Source: Symbiodinium natans (Eukaryota; Sar; Dinophyceae; Suessiales; Symbiodiniaceae). Taken from it: a stretch of 39,789 nt of DNA. The position numbers and the translations under genes are program-made. Position 1 is the first letter of the stretch. Every line of letters starts with the position of its first letter. Location of the stretch: NCBI GenBank assembly GCA_905221605.1, contig CAJNDS010001039.1, forward strand, positions 1 to 39,789. Direction: 5' to 3'. The notes under the pieces were generated by a model. The model saw nothing but the letters and a program-made list of their open reading frames with translations. It had not been told where the DNA came from and did not search any database. This document shows, piece by piece, positions 1 to 7,979 of the stretch.

Positions 1-842
1 CGAAGCTACTGCATGGTACTGGCACAAGGGGGAATGGCCAAGGGCCTAGGCGAGAACCAATCTGGGACAATGGCACACAAAATGCGGCGCGTGAAAGTAC
101 CTCGGATTACCTCAGGTTGCGTACAGGGCCAGGGTCGAAAACGACCCCGAAGCCCAGGGTTAGTGTCACCTGGCAGCCAAAAGACCCGACTTCATCTCCA
201 GAGGAGACCAAGCGGATACTGCACAGGGTTGCAGAGCGCTACTTGGGCTGACTGACGGGAGCTGGACTTTGCCATAGGCCCCAGGCAGATGGCAAAAATC
301 TGCTGTCTCGTACGTGTTCGGGGAGGTGACCTCCTTGTCCATGTTGAGCACACTTGGGCTTGAAGGACTCTTCCTGGGCAGAATCAGGGTTTTAGGCTTG
401 GGGTGTCAAGATAAGCCATTCTCGACGTGCGACTGATGAAGGACAACAGCAACACGAACAACAGCAATAAGTATGATGATCATGACGGTAAAAAAGCCAG
501 AATCACCATATTTCTAACCACAACATGATGAAGACCATCAGCACAACAACGGCAAGCATCCAAACAACTTGCTATTGAGCATTGTCAGAATTTCTAGATG
601 AGGATGAACCTGAGTAGAAATATGAACATTCTTGCTCTCGCTGGTCTTACTTGTTCTAGTTTTGCTACTACCCCGAATGCAGAATATCATCATGACTACA
701 CACACACACACACTCTCTCTCTCTCTCTCTCTCCCTCTCCCTCTCTCTCTCTCTTTCTATCATGTATCTTTACATATATATATATACATATATATATATA
801 TATTTATTTAGATTCATATCCGTAATGTATAGATAATATAAC
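1..842. other. Left edge, no gene recognised
   Basis: Bases 1-590 hold no gene I can support. A microsatellite follows at 699-803. Telomeric tracts are absent here. Confidence 0.4.
699..803. repeat. Compound microsatellite (CA)n(CT)n(TA)n
   Basis: A CACACA run passes into a CTCTCT run and then into a TATATA run, all on the plus strand. Confidence 0.9.
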
Positions 843-965
843 CTATCAATCTGGCAAGGTTCAGCAGACTCAGGTGCTCCAGGAGATCTGCAAAGTCCTC
901 CGAATCGGTGGCGCCTGCGGACTCGAAGGCCTCCTTGGCAGCCTGAAAACTCTCCTCCACGCTGC
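843..965 (-). CDS. TPR gene exon, last one recognised in the window
   Basis: After CTGAG|GC the frame encodes SVEESFQAAKEAFESAGATD followed by SEDFADLLEHL. The helix-B Phe and helix-A Phe-Ala-x-Leu-Leu are in the exact 42-residue register, with Val where Ala is usual before the helix. A possible donor is GATAG|GTTATA at 842-843. The gene probably continues beyond the left edge, as no convincing stop is reached. Confidence 0.65.
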
Positions 966-984
966 CTCAGAGAGGCAACTGGGA

Positions 985-1083
985 GTTTGGGTTTAGGGTT
1001 TAGGGTTTAGGGTTTAGGGTTGAGGGTTTAGGTTTTTTGGGTTTAGGGTTTAGGGTTTCGGGTTAGGCTTTAGGGCTTAGGGT
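985..1083 (+). repeat. Interspersed telomeric tract, TTTAGGG orientation
   Basis: Several perfect TTTAGGG units are followed by degenerate ones (TTGAGGG, TTCGGG). It begins about 20 bp right of the exon at 843-965, on the acceptor side. Confidence 0.9.
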
Positions 1084-1258
1084 TCAGTTATCCTCCGTAT
1101 GTGGGTATAGGGTTCAGGGTTTATGAGATTCAGGGTTTAGGGCGTAACGTTTGGGGCGTAGTGTTTCCCAGAGCATTGGGGTGCTTCCATGACTTGAATG
1201 GTAGCAATGTCGAATGGAAGGGGCGCAAGGGAGTTCTAACTTCTGTTCAGGGGCACCA

Positions 1259-1341
1259 GGAACCCTAAACCCTAAACCCTAAACCCTAAACCCTAAACCC
1301 TAAACCCTAAACCCTAAACCCTAAACCCTAAACCCTAAACC
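1259..1341 (-). repeat. Interspersed telomeric tract, CCCTAAA, about 11 perfect units
   Basis: Eleven consecutive CCCTAAA units without a mismatch. It forms an inverted pair with the TTTAGGG tract at 985-1083. Confidence 0.95.
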
Positions 1342-1933
1342 GCAAGCAGGGAATGATTTTGAACAAGCCCCCAGCTCCCCCAACCGGCACATGATCCTAG
1401 GTGTAAGGGCGCAAGGATGCTGCAAAGCACGCTCAGTTTGTCTTTGGGGGCCTAAGGTTTAGGGTTTAGGGCTTAGGGCATAGGGTTTAGGGTTTAGGTT
1501 CGAGACAAGCTTGCTCTTGCTTGTGCAATTCGTTTGTTTCGTTGCAGAGGTGGGAAGCGGAGCTCCTTGTCTCCTGAATCTTGGCGAAAGACTCCACACT
1601 TCCAAGGGTTGTTGAGATTTTTGAATGAAAGTCCTGTTTGCGCCGATAGGGGCCATTTAAGGGACCCCCGCCTGAAGCCAGAACACTCCCAGCCGCCCGT
1701 TGCCGCTACCACACAACGAGTTTCATAGAGACCCGCAGCAGTCCCTTAACCATCCGGGGCTGCCCCGAGCCCAAGCCCGAACTCCATAAGAGAACCGAAA
1801 CCCGAAACCCGAAACCCTAGACCCTAAACCCGAAACCCTAAACCCTAATTGGTTGCTCGGCCTGACCACCTACCTCGGAGCACAGTGCTTGCAAACCCCT
1901 CCCCTTCAGCCCTGAACTCCCTCAACACTAAAC

Positions 1934-2002
1934 AAACCCTAAACCCTAAACCCTAAACCCTAAACCCTAAACCCTGAACCCTAAACCCTAAACCCTAAAC
2001 CC
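1934..2002 (-). repeat. Telomeric tract CCCTAAA left of exon 2030-2118
   Basis: About nine units, one with a single change. A matching TTTAGGG-like tract lies right of the exon at 2128-2200. Confidence 0.9.
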
Positions 2003-2029
2003 ACCCTAGCACATCAGGGCCGGCCTGTG

Positions 2030-2118
2030 ACGCCTTTCAATGGCGGGACGGCGTGACTCGCTGCGAGCCCTTCGGTTGCGAGGGCGATGTCGAAGCACAG
2101 CCGTGCGTAGTGGATGCC
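2030..2118 (-). CDS. Probable TPR gene exon (IHYARLCFDIALATEG)
   Basis: After ACAAAG|GC the frame reads IHYARLCFDIALATEGLAAS, with a Y-A-x-L helix A whose turn Gly is two residues earlier than in other units. The donor is uncertain (AAAG|GCGTCA or earlier). The segment lies between a CCCTAAA tract on the left and a TTTAGGG tract on the right. Confidence 0.5.
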
Positions 2119-2127
2119 TTTGTAGGG

Positions 2128-2200
2128 GTTTAGGGTTGAGGGTTTTAGGGTTTTAGGGCTTTAGGGTTTTAGGGTGTTAGGGTTTTAGGGTTTAGGTGTT
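2128..2200 (+). repeat. Telomeric tract, degenerate TTTTAGGG/TTTAGGG
   Basis: Mostly eight-base TTTTAGGG variants. It is the right flank of the exon at 2030-2118. Confidence 0.85.
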
Positions 2201-2537
2201 AGTCTGTTGTTTGAGTTTGGCTCTTTGTGGTTTTTGGGTTCAGGGTGCCTAGAACCAAAAGTCTTGCAATTAATCCAGAACACAACCTTAAGACTGGAGA
2301 CCCTCAACAGGCATGAAACATCACCAAGGCCTGCATGGTTACCCTAAGCCCTAGACCCTGGACTTTCAGGGTCTAGGGCTTCAGGGATTTGGAGCTTCGG
2401 GATTCAGGATCTGGCGAAGTGTCAGAGCATCACCGGAGCCGAGTGGTGGAAGATCACAAAACGGATGCGGGTTTGTAGGGTTCAGGGTGTAGGGTTTAGG
2501 GTTTCGGAAGGTTTCAAGGACAGCTTAGGCCGCATCC

Positions 2538-2583
2538 CTGCCAATCCAGCTATCCACAGCATTCATCCAACTGAAAGCATCTT
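2538..2583 (-). CDS. TPR gene micro-exon (DAFSWMNAVDSWIG)
   Basis: After GCAAAAG the frame reads (E)DAFSWMNAVDSWIG, a helix B with Ala in the conserved position. It ends at GGCAG|GGATGC or, in the phase needed for the next exon, ATTG|GCAGGG three bases earlier. Confidence 0.5.
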
Positions 2584-2608
2584 CTTTTGCCGAAAATCCC
2601 CAGTGTAC

Positions 2609-2630
2609 CTGCGAGCCCTCGGCGCAGCAT
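2609..2630 (-). CDS. TPR gene exon 3' part (MLRRGLA), 5' border unresolved
   Basis: Upstream of a good donor, CTCGCAG|GTACAC, the frame reads T-D-M-L-R-R-G-L-A plus a split G. Joined to the exon at 2583 it gives MLRRGLAEDAFSW, which matches the G-x-x-x-E-A-M turn of the other TPR units. I see no AG acceptor directly in front, and a TGA lies in frame just upstream, so the 5' end is unknown. Confidence 0.45.
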
Positions 2631-3059
2631 GTCAGTTCAAGCAGGCAGGACCTAGCCACAACAACCCCAGATGTTTCGGCCCAAACCCCAAGTCGTGGTT
2701 TTTGTGCTCGTCCCGGTCCCCTATCATCCCTGGCAATCTTTTGGGCTTGTGGTGGCCCAGGTGTAGGGTGTAGGATCCTTTCAGGTCAAACGTTAAACTC
2801 TAAACCCTCAACCCCTAAACCCTAACCTCTAAACTCCTAAACTAAACTCTAAGCCCGGATTGTGGGCGTGTTTGGCCAGAACGGGGCTTCGAACAGCCCT
2901 GCCAGTGCACCGAGGGCCCTTGAAGTGGTCTTGAAAGGGTCTAGGGTTGAGGGCCGTGAGGCTTTAGTGACTCTAGTGCATAGGGTTGAGGTATCCATTT
3001 AGGGTTTAGGGTTTAGGGTTTAGGCCAGCTTAGAAGTAGGAAGCCCACAAAGAGCTCTT

Positions 3060-3110
3060 GGCAAACAAGATGCTCTGAAGAGAGCCGGTGGCTTGATACA
3101 CGTTGCGAGC
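3060..3110 (-). CDS. TPR gene micro-exon (ARNVYQATGSLQSILFA)
   Basis: The exon begins after GCAAG|GCT and reads ARNVYQATGSLQSILFA, the end of helix B, the spacer and the start of the next helix A. Phe sits exactly 11 residues after the helix-B Tyr. The donor is not clear. GCCAA|GAGC (GA type) would fit, so the left border is approximate. Confidence 0.6.
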
Positions 3111-3356
3111 CTTGCGGTGAGCGCGTCAAGGATTCAGGAAGCGTAAGTCTTTGTAATGTGAGTCTAAGTTAGCAAGATCTGCCAATTTGGCCTTCGCGTT
3201 TTTTGATTATTATAACCCAACCCCCCGCGGAAAGTCCCCAAAGCCCCGAAAAGCCAACCCTAAACCCCGAACCCTGAAAAAGCCTTAGGGTTTAGGGTTT
3301 AGAGTTTAGGGTTCGGGGCTTATGCAACCCCGCATCAAAACGCAAGCTTACCCTGC

Positions 3357-3395
3357 CTTGGCGTACATGGCCAAGGCATCTTCGAAGCGCCCCTC
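3357..3395 (-). CDS. TPR gene 39-nt micro-exon (EGRFEDALAMYAK)
   Basis: Thirteen codons run from CTGGAG|GAG to AAG|GCAGGG and encode EGRFEDALAMYAK, a TPR turn and helix B. A consensus donor GGGTAAGC lies 5-6 bases further (about 3351). Only the upstream GC donor keeps phase with the following ARNVYQATGS. Confidence 0.75.
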
Positions 3396-3574
3396 CTCCA
3401 GGGTAGTCGGGTTTCTTTGAGCGCGTACACTCTATTTTTGGGAGTCAAGCGAAATGAGGGGTAGCTTGTTGAGGGCCCTTTTTCTAAGGGAATCCCACTA
3501 TTTGGGGGCTCTATACTGGGGGTCCCCTCATGTTTGCAAACCCCCATATCAGTCCTGGACCTTGAAGTCCTGAA

Positions 3575-3693
3575 CCCTAAATCCTAAACCTTAAACCCCA
3601 AACCCCAAGCCCTAAACCTTGAAGTCCGAAACCCTAAACCCTAAACCCTATAAACGCTAAACCCTCAACCCTAAACCCCAAGCCTTGAAGTCC
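3575..3693 (-). repeat. Degenerate telomeric tract CCCTAAA
   Basis: CCCTAAA units mixed with CCCCAAA, CCTTGAAGTC and similar. It lies left of exon 3732-3800. Confidence 0.8.
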
Positions 3694-3731
3694 CAAGGCC
3701 CCCATGAACCACCCGTCAAAAACGGCGGCTC

Positions 3732-3800
3732 CTCGGCGAAGTTGGCACCCAGATTTGTCAGGAGGCTCGCGTAGAGGGGTGTCCGGAGGGCGCCGGCAGC
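3732..3800 (-). CDS. TPR gene micro-exon (AAGALRTPLYASLLTNLGANFAE)
   Basis: A 69-nt, 23-codon exon starts after AGAAAG|GCT. It encodes AAGALRTPLYASLL then TNLGANFAE, spacer plus helix A. The best exit is GAG|GAGCCG, a GA donor; together with GAG|GAGGGG at the next acceptor it gives AEEGRFEDA. Its 5' end and acceptor are duplicated in tandem 39 bp upstream. Confidence 0.75.
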
Positions 3801-3850
3801 CTTTCTGAATTAGAGGGGTGTCTGGAGGGCCCCGGCAGCCTTTCTGAATT
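3773..3850 (-). repeat. 39-bp tandem duplication over a 3' splice site
   Basis: Two copies of a 39-bp unit (3773-3811 and 3812-3850) differ at a few bases. Each contains TTCAGAAAG|GCTGCC on the minus strand. The upstream copy would put TAA in frame after 11 codons, so only the downstream copy gives the TPR frame. Confidence 0.9.
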
Positions 3851-3856
3851 TCTGGG

Positions 3857-3970
3857 TGGTTAGGGTTTAGGGTTAGGGTTTCGGGCTTAGGGTTTAGGTT
3901 TTAAGGTTTTAGGGTGGTTTAGGGTTTAAGGTCTAGGGTCTAGGGTTTAGGGTTCGAGTTCTAGGGTTTG
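3857..3970 (+). repeat. Telomeric tract TTTAGGG, degenerate
   Basis: TTTAGGG with TTAGGG, TTCGGG and TTTAAGG variants. It is the right flank of exon 3732-3800. Confidence 0.85.
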
Positions 3971-4085
3971 CAGGGGTTGAAGGCTGATTTCGGAGGGGTT
4001 TCGGATGGAATCTAGACCCTGCAGTGTGGCGACTGTTCAGGGGCATTCGGATTGAGAGCCCATGCAGCAGTATTGCTTGATTCGT

Positions 4086-4170
4086 AGGGTTTAGGGTTTA
4101 TAGGGTTTAGGGTTTAGGGTTTAGGGGGTTTGGGGTTTCGGGGGTTTAGGGTTTAAGGGGTTTAGGGTCT
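4086..4170 (+). repeat. Telomeric tract TTTAGGG, degenerate
   Basis: TTTAGGG units with inserted G or TA, within the intron between the exons at 4365 and 3800. Confidence 0.85.
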
Positions 4171-4317
4171 ATTGGGGCAGGACCATCCACAGATACTGAG
4201 CCATCAGAGGCGCCATCACCAACCGAATCCATAGTACATGGTCCCAAATTACTCGAACCCCAAACTTAACCCAAAACACTTTGGGAACGTGTTGGAAACC
4301 CACTTTGGGAATCCCCC

Positions 4318-4355
4318 CCAACCCTGAACCCTAAACCCTAAACCCTAAACCCTCC
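4318..4355 (-). repeat. Telomeric tract CCCTAAA left of exon 4365-4431
   Basis: About five units ending 10 bp from the exon. The inverted partner TTTAGGG lies at 4446-4490 on the other side of the exon. Confidence 0.9.
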
Positions 4356-4364
4356 AAACCCAGC

Positions 4365-4431
4365 CTCACAGGCACGGCAGGCCAGCATGTAGTGCTCCTG
4401 CGCCTTGGCCTCTTCGCCCTGACATCTGTAC
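4365..4431 (-). CDS. TPR gene micro-exon (YRCQGEEAKAQEHYMLACRACE)
   Basis: A 67-nt exon runs from GTGCAG|GTACAG to GAG|GCTGGG (GC donor). After completing the Trp codon it encodes YRCQGEEAKAQEHYMLACRA plus CE, i.e. a TPR turn and helix B. The next exon starts GCT GCC and gives CEAAGALRTPLYASLL, which keeps the 11-residue spacing. Confidence 0.75.
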
Positions 4432-4445
4432 CTGCACCCAAGCTG

Positions 4446-4490
4446 TAGGGTTTAGGGTTTAGGGTTTATGGTTTCGGGTTTAGGGTTTCG
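4446..4490 (+). repeat. Telomeric tract TTTAGGG right of exon 4365-4431
   Basis: About six units, starting about 15 bp from the acceptor of the exon. Confidence 0.9.
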
Positions 4491-4739
4491 GGATGTTTGG
4501 GGTATTCCTTATTCAGTTTTACGTACCCGTAAAAATGCAAAAGGTTACTCCCCTATGACAAAGGTTTAGGGTGTTGCGGGCTAGGGGCCTGTATAGGGCC
4601 CGATGAAGGCCCGTGCAGGGCGTTTCGGGTTTAGAGTTCGGTATTTTTGGTTTATTAGGAACAAAGTAACCTCCGGATGCTTCCGGATTCGCGCTTTTCG
4701 GCCTGCAACCTGCAAAAGTCTTGAATTGGCCTATGGACC

Positions 4740-5723
4740 CTAAGAGCCCCACTTAGCGTCGCCCAAGCGGACGACGCCATCCCAGCGAGGCCACTGACGA
4801 ATATTGTGCTGCCACCAGCCACACTGCGGGCACTGGTTGGAGATCCGCGCGTTGCCATGCCTTTCGCCATGGTGCGCATCCAAATCACTACATGCCACGT
4901 GGTCGATCGGGCCGTAGCTGCAGCGCCCGCACTGCACAGCATTGGGCATGCTGCGGAGCAGGGCTTCTCGGAGACGCTCGGGGTCTTGATCTGCCTGCCG
5001 GTACTCCCTCTGCCATCGCTGGTGATTCTCATCCGCTTCAGCTGTGACTTGGAGCTGTGACCAAAGGTCCGATGGCACCAGCGGTCTGATATCGTCAAGC
5101 TGCAGCCATCCTTGGCAGTTGGCGCGGTTGGGACAACGCACGCAATGCCGAAAGGCACGCCTCTCCATCAGGCGCCTGCCGCTCGCTTCATCAGCCTCCA
5201 GCTCGCTGCGCACATACTGTGGGAGGCAGCCTGAGCACAAGAAATGCCCGCTTCTGGGCTCACCGCGGCCCCTGCAGCACTCGATGCCCTCAGACGCTGG
5301 CTCCATGCAAACAAGGCAAGTAAGGCGAGCTGTTGGCATTGTCCGGGCGGCTGGGGCGGCTCCTGGGATCTTCGTGGAGCATCGCACGGCCATGGCCAGC
5401 TGCTCGCGGAAGAGGCGCTCCGCCTCTGCAGTTCGGAGTGACTCGGCCAGGACCGCCCTCAGCTCGTCGTCATCGTCGTCTGGCATCGGCAGCACGTTCC
5501 TGCCCAGCCGCCGGGCGGAGCAACGCCATCCCCTCTCCAGCCACTCGGGCCGGCATCCCTGGCAGAGGCAAGCCATGGCGGAGTTGGAAGGACGAGTTCG
5601 GGTCTGAGCGAAAAAAGCTCGCAAGACGTGGGCGCGCTCTGCATGAGCAATGAGTCGATCTGTCCTGTCTTGATCAGTCCTTTGGGTTGACTGGATGCAG
5701 CCCCTGAAGCCCCTATGTGCCAT
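4740..5723 (-). CDS. Intronless RBR-like zinc-binding protein (probable E3 ubiquitin ligase family), nested in a TPR-gene intron
   Basis: A 327-codon open frame runs from ATG at 5723 to TAG at 4740-4742. A second possible start is Met50 (MACLCQGCRPEWLERGW). Residues 82-99 (PDDDDDELRAVLAESLRT) resemble a ubiquitin-interacting motif: an acidic run, Leu88, Ser95, but Val where Ala is usual. A RING-like set follows: Cys136, Cys139, His160, Cys163, Cys166, then Cys194, Cys197, Cys203. A second cluster has Cys265, Cys268, Cys278, His284/285, Cys298 and Cys301, with QCPQCGWWQHNIRQWPRWDG at the end. I recall similar RBR-type E3 ligase-like proteins from dinoflagellates, in which a Cys in the last domain takes ubiquitin; activity here is inference. 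No intron is needed and no telomeric tract occurs inside. No poly-A tail or clear target duplication shows retrocopying. Same strand as the host gene. Confidence 0.8.
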   Translation of the reverse strand: MAHRGFRGCIQSTQRTDQDRTDRLIAHAERAHVLRAFFAQTRTRPSNSAMACLCQGCRPEWLERGWRCSARRLGRNVLPMPDDDDDELRAVLAESLRTAEAERLFREQLAMAVRCSTKIPGAAPAARTMPTARLTCLVCMEPASEGIECCRGRGEPRSGHFLCSGCLPQYVRSELEADEASGRRLMERRAFRHCVRCPNRANCQGWLQLDDIRPLVPSDLWSQLQVTAEADENHQRWQREYRQADQDPERLREALLRSMPNAVQCGRCSYGPIDHVACSDLDAHHGERHGNARISNQCPQCGWWQHNIRQWPRWDGVVRLGDAKWGS

Positions 5724-6084
5724 GTCCCAACCCGTACAAGCTACCGATGGTGATTTTTGTACCTCCTTCGCAGGACCCCTCTTACCTCAGAGCCAAAACC
5801 CTCACCTAAGCCCCCAGCCGCAAAAGCCCTGATCCGACAAACCCTAAACACAACATTATACCCTATATAAACCCAAACAAACCCCAAAATATCGATTGAA
5901 ACCCCCTGACCCTCTATGCAAACCCAAAACAAACCCCTATAAACCTATGGCAATCCCCATCTAGACCCTGTATACCTACCCCTCACCGGTGCCATATAAA
6001 CCCTAAGTCAACCCTGTAAAGTAAATCAACCTTAAATCAACACTATGTAACCCTATTTACGCCCTAAATCAACCCCATACACGA

Positions 6085-6172
6085 ACCCTAAACCCTAAAC
6101 CCTAAACCCTGAACCCTGAACCCTAAACCCTAAACCCTAAACCCTAAACCCTAAACCCTGAACCCTAACCCC
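6085..6172 (-). repeat. Telomeric tract CCCTAAA, about 12 units
   Basis: Mostly perfect units with a few CCCTGAA. It starts the 1.76-kb intron that contains the RBR-like gene (sense TTTAGGG). Confidence 0.95.
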
Positions 6173-6191
6173 GAAAGCCCCGTCGAGTCAC

Positions 6192-6250
6192 CAGGAGGCC
6201 ATGCTCCGCAGGAGGAGCGCGTACGAGCTGGAGCCGGAGGTGCCGACTGC
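6192..6250 (-). CDS. TPR gene micro-exon (AVGTSGSSSYALLLRSMAS)
   Basis: A 59-nt exon runs from GAAAG|GCAGTC to CCTG|GTGACT (GT donor, phase 2). It encodes AVGTSGSSSYALLLRSMAS, spacer plus helix A. The next exon completes the split Trp codon (TG|G) and continues WYRCQGEEA. The intron between them (6191-4432, about 1.76 kb) contains the intronless RBR-like gene. Confidence 0.75.
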
Positions 6251-6255
6251 CTTTC

Positions 6256-6372
6256 AGGGTTTGGGGTTTAGGGCTAGGGTTTAGGGTTTCGGGCTCGGGT
6301 TTAGGGTTTAGGGTTTAGGGTTTAGGGTTTAGGGTTCAGGGTTCTGGGTTTCGGGTTTAGGGAAGTTGAGGG
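6256..6372 (+). repeat. Telomeric tract TTTAGGG, long, partly degenerate
   Basis: It directly adjoins the acceptor of exon 6192-6250. Five perfect units are surrounded by TTTCGGG, TTGGGG and CTAGGG variants. Confidence 0.95.
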
Positions 6373-6394
6373 TTTAGGGCATGGGGCCACGGTG

Positions 6395-6419
6395 CCCCCC
6401 CCCCCCCCCCCCCCCCCCC
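6395..6419. repeat. Poly-C tract, 25 C
   Basis: A homopolymer on the plus strand between a TTTAGGG tract and foldback element A1. Confidence 0.95.
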
Positions 6420-6468
6420 ATGGCTTTAAAGTTGCTGGGCTCGAAGCGAAGGTTTAAGGTTTGTAGGG

Positions 6469-6573
6469 TGGGATGTTCCCCCTTATACTGACAGTCCTTA
6501 AATTGGGATTCTAGGCCCCCCCCCCCCAGTATAATCCCTATTACGGACTGTTAGTATGTGGGGAAACATCCCA
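6469..6573. mobile_element. Foldback element family A, copy A1
   Basis: Imperfect terminal inverted repeats: left TGGGATGTTCCCCC, right GGGGAAACATCCCA. Inner arms CAGTCCTTAA and CGGACTGTTAG also pair. It is about 105 bp with no coding capacity, like a MITE. Target duplication is not clear. Confidence 0.85.
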
Positions 6574-6927
6574 TTTTACAGGGTGTCTTGAGGCTGAGCC
6601 CAAGTTTCCCAAACGTCTTCCTTGAGCTTCAGCATGCTTTGCTGATGCACGGAAGGTGCTGAGGCTTTAAACTTTGTAAGCCTAAACCCCAAACCCTGTA
6701 GGATTTAGGGTTGTGCTTTGTTTGTGGTTTTCTTCCGGCCCGAACACGGAATACCTGCCTGTCATGGCCTCTTGGTCAGAGCAGCCCTGATATGATCCCG
6801 CGTTTGGATATTTGGGGGCACCTCTGTGTTACGGACAGGAATATAGTATAAGAAGAAGACAAAATATGCACATCAGTGACCTGACAACAGTGCTGAACCT
6901 TATCCCAAACCGCCCCAACCTCCACTC

Positions 6928-7010
6928 CAGGACCAAGAGTAACCTAGGAATAAAGAGTGCCCTTCTTGCTTGAAAAGGTGCTTGTAAGGGAACCCAAACC
7001 CTAAAAAAGG
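6928..7010. mobile_element. Foldback element family B, copy B4, cut off by a telomeric tract
   Basis: The left end (GACCAAGAGTAACCTAGGAA) and the interior up to AAAAAAGGA match copy B1 at 34427. The right end expected there is missing, and CCCTAAA units (to about 7060) take its place. Confidence 0.75.
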
Positions 7011-7170
7011 ACCCTAAACCCTAAACCCTAAACCCTAAACCCTAAACCCTCAACCCTACTCGCTGGGTCCCAGTGCACCTCAGGATCACCATCTGACGTT
7101 TCGAAGTCCCTAAGCCCTAAACCCTACACCCTAACCCCTCAAACCTACCCTGGGTCCCAAGAGGTCCGAC

Positions 7171-7209
7171 CTCAAAGGCGGCCTTTGCCTGGAGCATCTT
7201 CTCCATGGC
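7171..7209 (-). CDS. TPR gene 39-nt micro-exon (AMEKMLQAKAAFE)
   Basis: Thirteen codons run from GTGAAG|GCC to GAG|GTCGGA and encode AMEKMLQAKAAFE, a full helix B. A downstream alternative GT donor (CAGG|GTAGG near 7148) would lengthen the spacer, whereas GAG|GTCGGA keeps the 11-residue Phe-to-Tyr spacing seen in the neighbouring repeats. Confidence 0.75.
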
Positions 7210-7382
7210 CTTCACTGGAATTCACTGAAGGGTTTCAAGGGTTTAGGGTTGTGCATGTAGGGTTTAGGGTTTATAAGGTTTAGAGTTTAGGGTTGAGGGT
7301 TTGAGGTTTACGGCTCCCGCCCCCTCCGCCCGCCCCGCCCCCGCAAAACAGCCAACAGCTGAGGCTCAGAAGCCAGGCTCGC

Positions 7383-7423
7383 CTCGTCCACCAGGCCAAT
7401 CCGTGAATAAAGCGAAGCCATCC
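7383..7423 (-). CDS. TPR gene 41-nt micro-exon (MASLYSRIGLVDE)
   Basis: The exon starts after GATCAG|GG and ends at GAG|GCGAGC. It encodes (G)MASLYSRIGLVDE, the second half of TPR helix A and the turn. I found it by predicting what was missing between its neighbours. Both joins are in phase and restore LLQGMASLYSRIGLVDEAM. Confidence 0.75.
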
Positions 7424-7607
7424 CTGATCAGAGAGGCTTTGTAGGGTCTAGGATGCCTGGTGATATATGTCTCTGCATCTCTATACGTATATACGTGGTG
7501 TATATGTATTTACATGTATTATTACTCCTTATACATTGCGTTTGCTTGTTTAATGTCTGCCGTTGACAGTGCAGCGCTAAACTGCCCATGCACATGGGAA
7601 GCTCCAC

Positions 7608-7672
7608 CCTAAACCCTAAACCTAAACCCTAAACCCTAAACCCTAACACCCTAACACCGAACACCTAACCCC
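7608..7672 (-). repeat. Telomeric tract CCCTAAA with CCCTAACA variants
   Basis: It lies left of exon 7685-7730, on the donor side in sense orientation. Confidence 0.9.
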
Positions 7673-7684
7673 ACGGCATGCTGC

Positions 7685-7730
7685 CTTGCAGGAGCCGCGC
7701 GTACTCTTCCGTGTCGGTGCGCTCTGCGGC
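7685..7730 (-). CDS. TPR gene micro-exon (AAERTDTEEYARLLQ)
   Basis: A 46-nt exon follows ATCCAG|GCC and ends at CAAG|GCAGC, in phase 1. It encodes AAERTDTEEYARLLQ, the spacer and the Y-A-x-L-L of helix A. The split codon G|GG with the next exon gives LLQGMASLY. Confidence 0.75.
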
Positions 7731-7979
7731 CTGGATGAGGGAACCCTCCCCCTACTGGGGACTAGATAAGCCTTATCCAATATTATCAGTCTCCCCCCCC
7801 ACCAGCACATGTCAAAGGACTAAAGGAGGGACCCTTATAAGGGGCCTCAGGGAGGGTTATTTAGGGGCTACTTAGGTACGAGTACATAGGGACGATACAA
7901 GGTGCACAGAGGTTTATATGGGGGAATCAGAATAAGGGCCTCTTCTTGGGGTCTCTCCTTCTACCCATAAACATGATGC
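7731..7979 (-). mobile_element. Whole intron made of family H element (introner-like)
   Basis: The intron between exons 7980-8033 and 7685-7730 has no telomeric tract. Its middle (minus strand TAAGTAGCCCCTAAATAACC and AGGGTCCCTCCTTTAGT) matches 37230-37440 and, more weakly, 15240-15345. So a repeated element appears to supply the entire intron. Confidence 0.6.

Noticed and set aside
5044-5607. 187-codon plus-strand frame and other frames opposite the RBR-like gene
   Set aside because: They are shadows of the GC-rich minus-strand gene, which alone has the Cys/His pattern.
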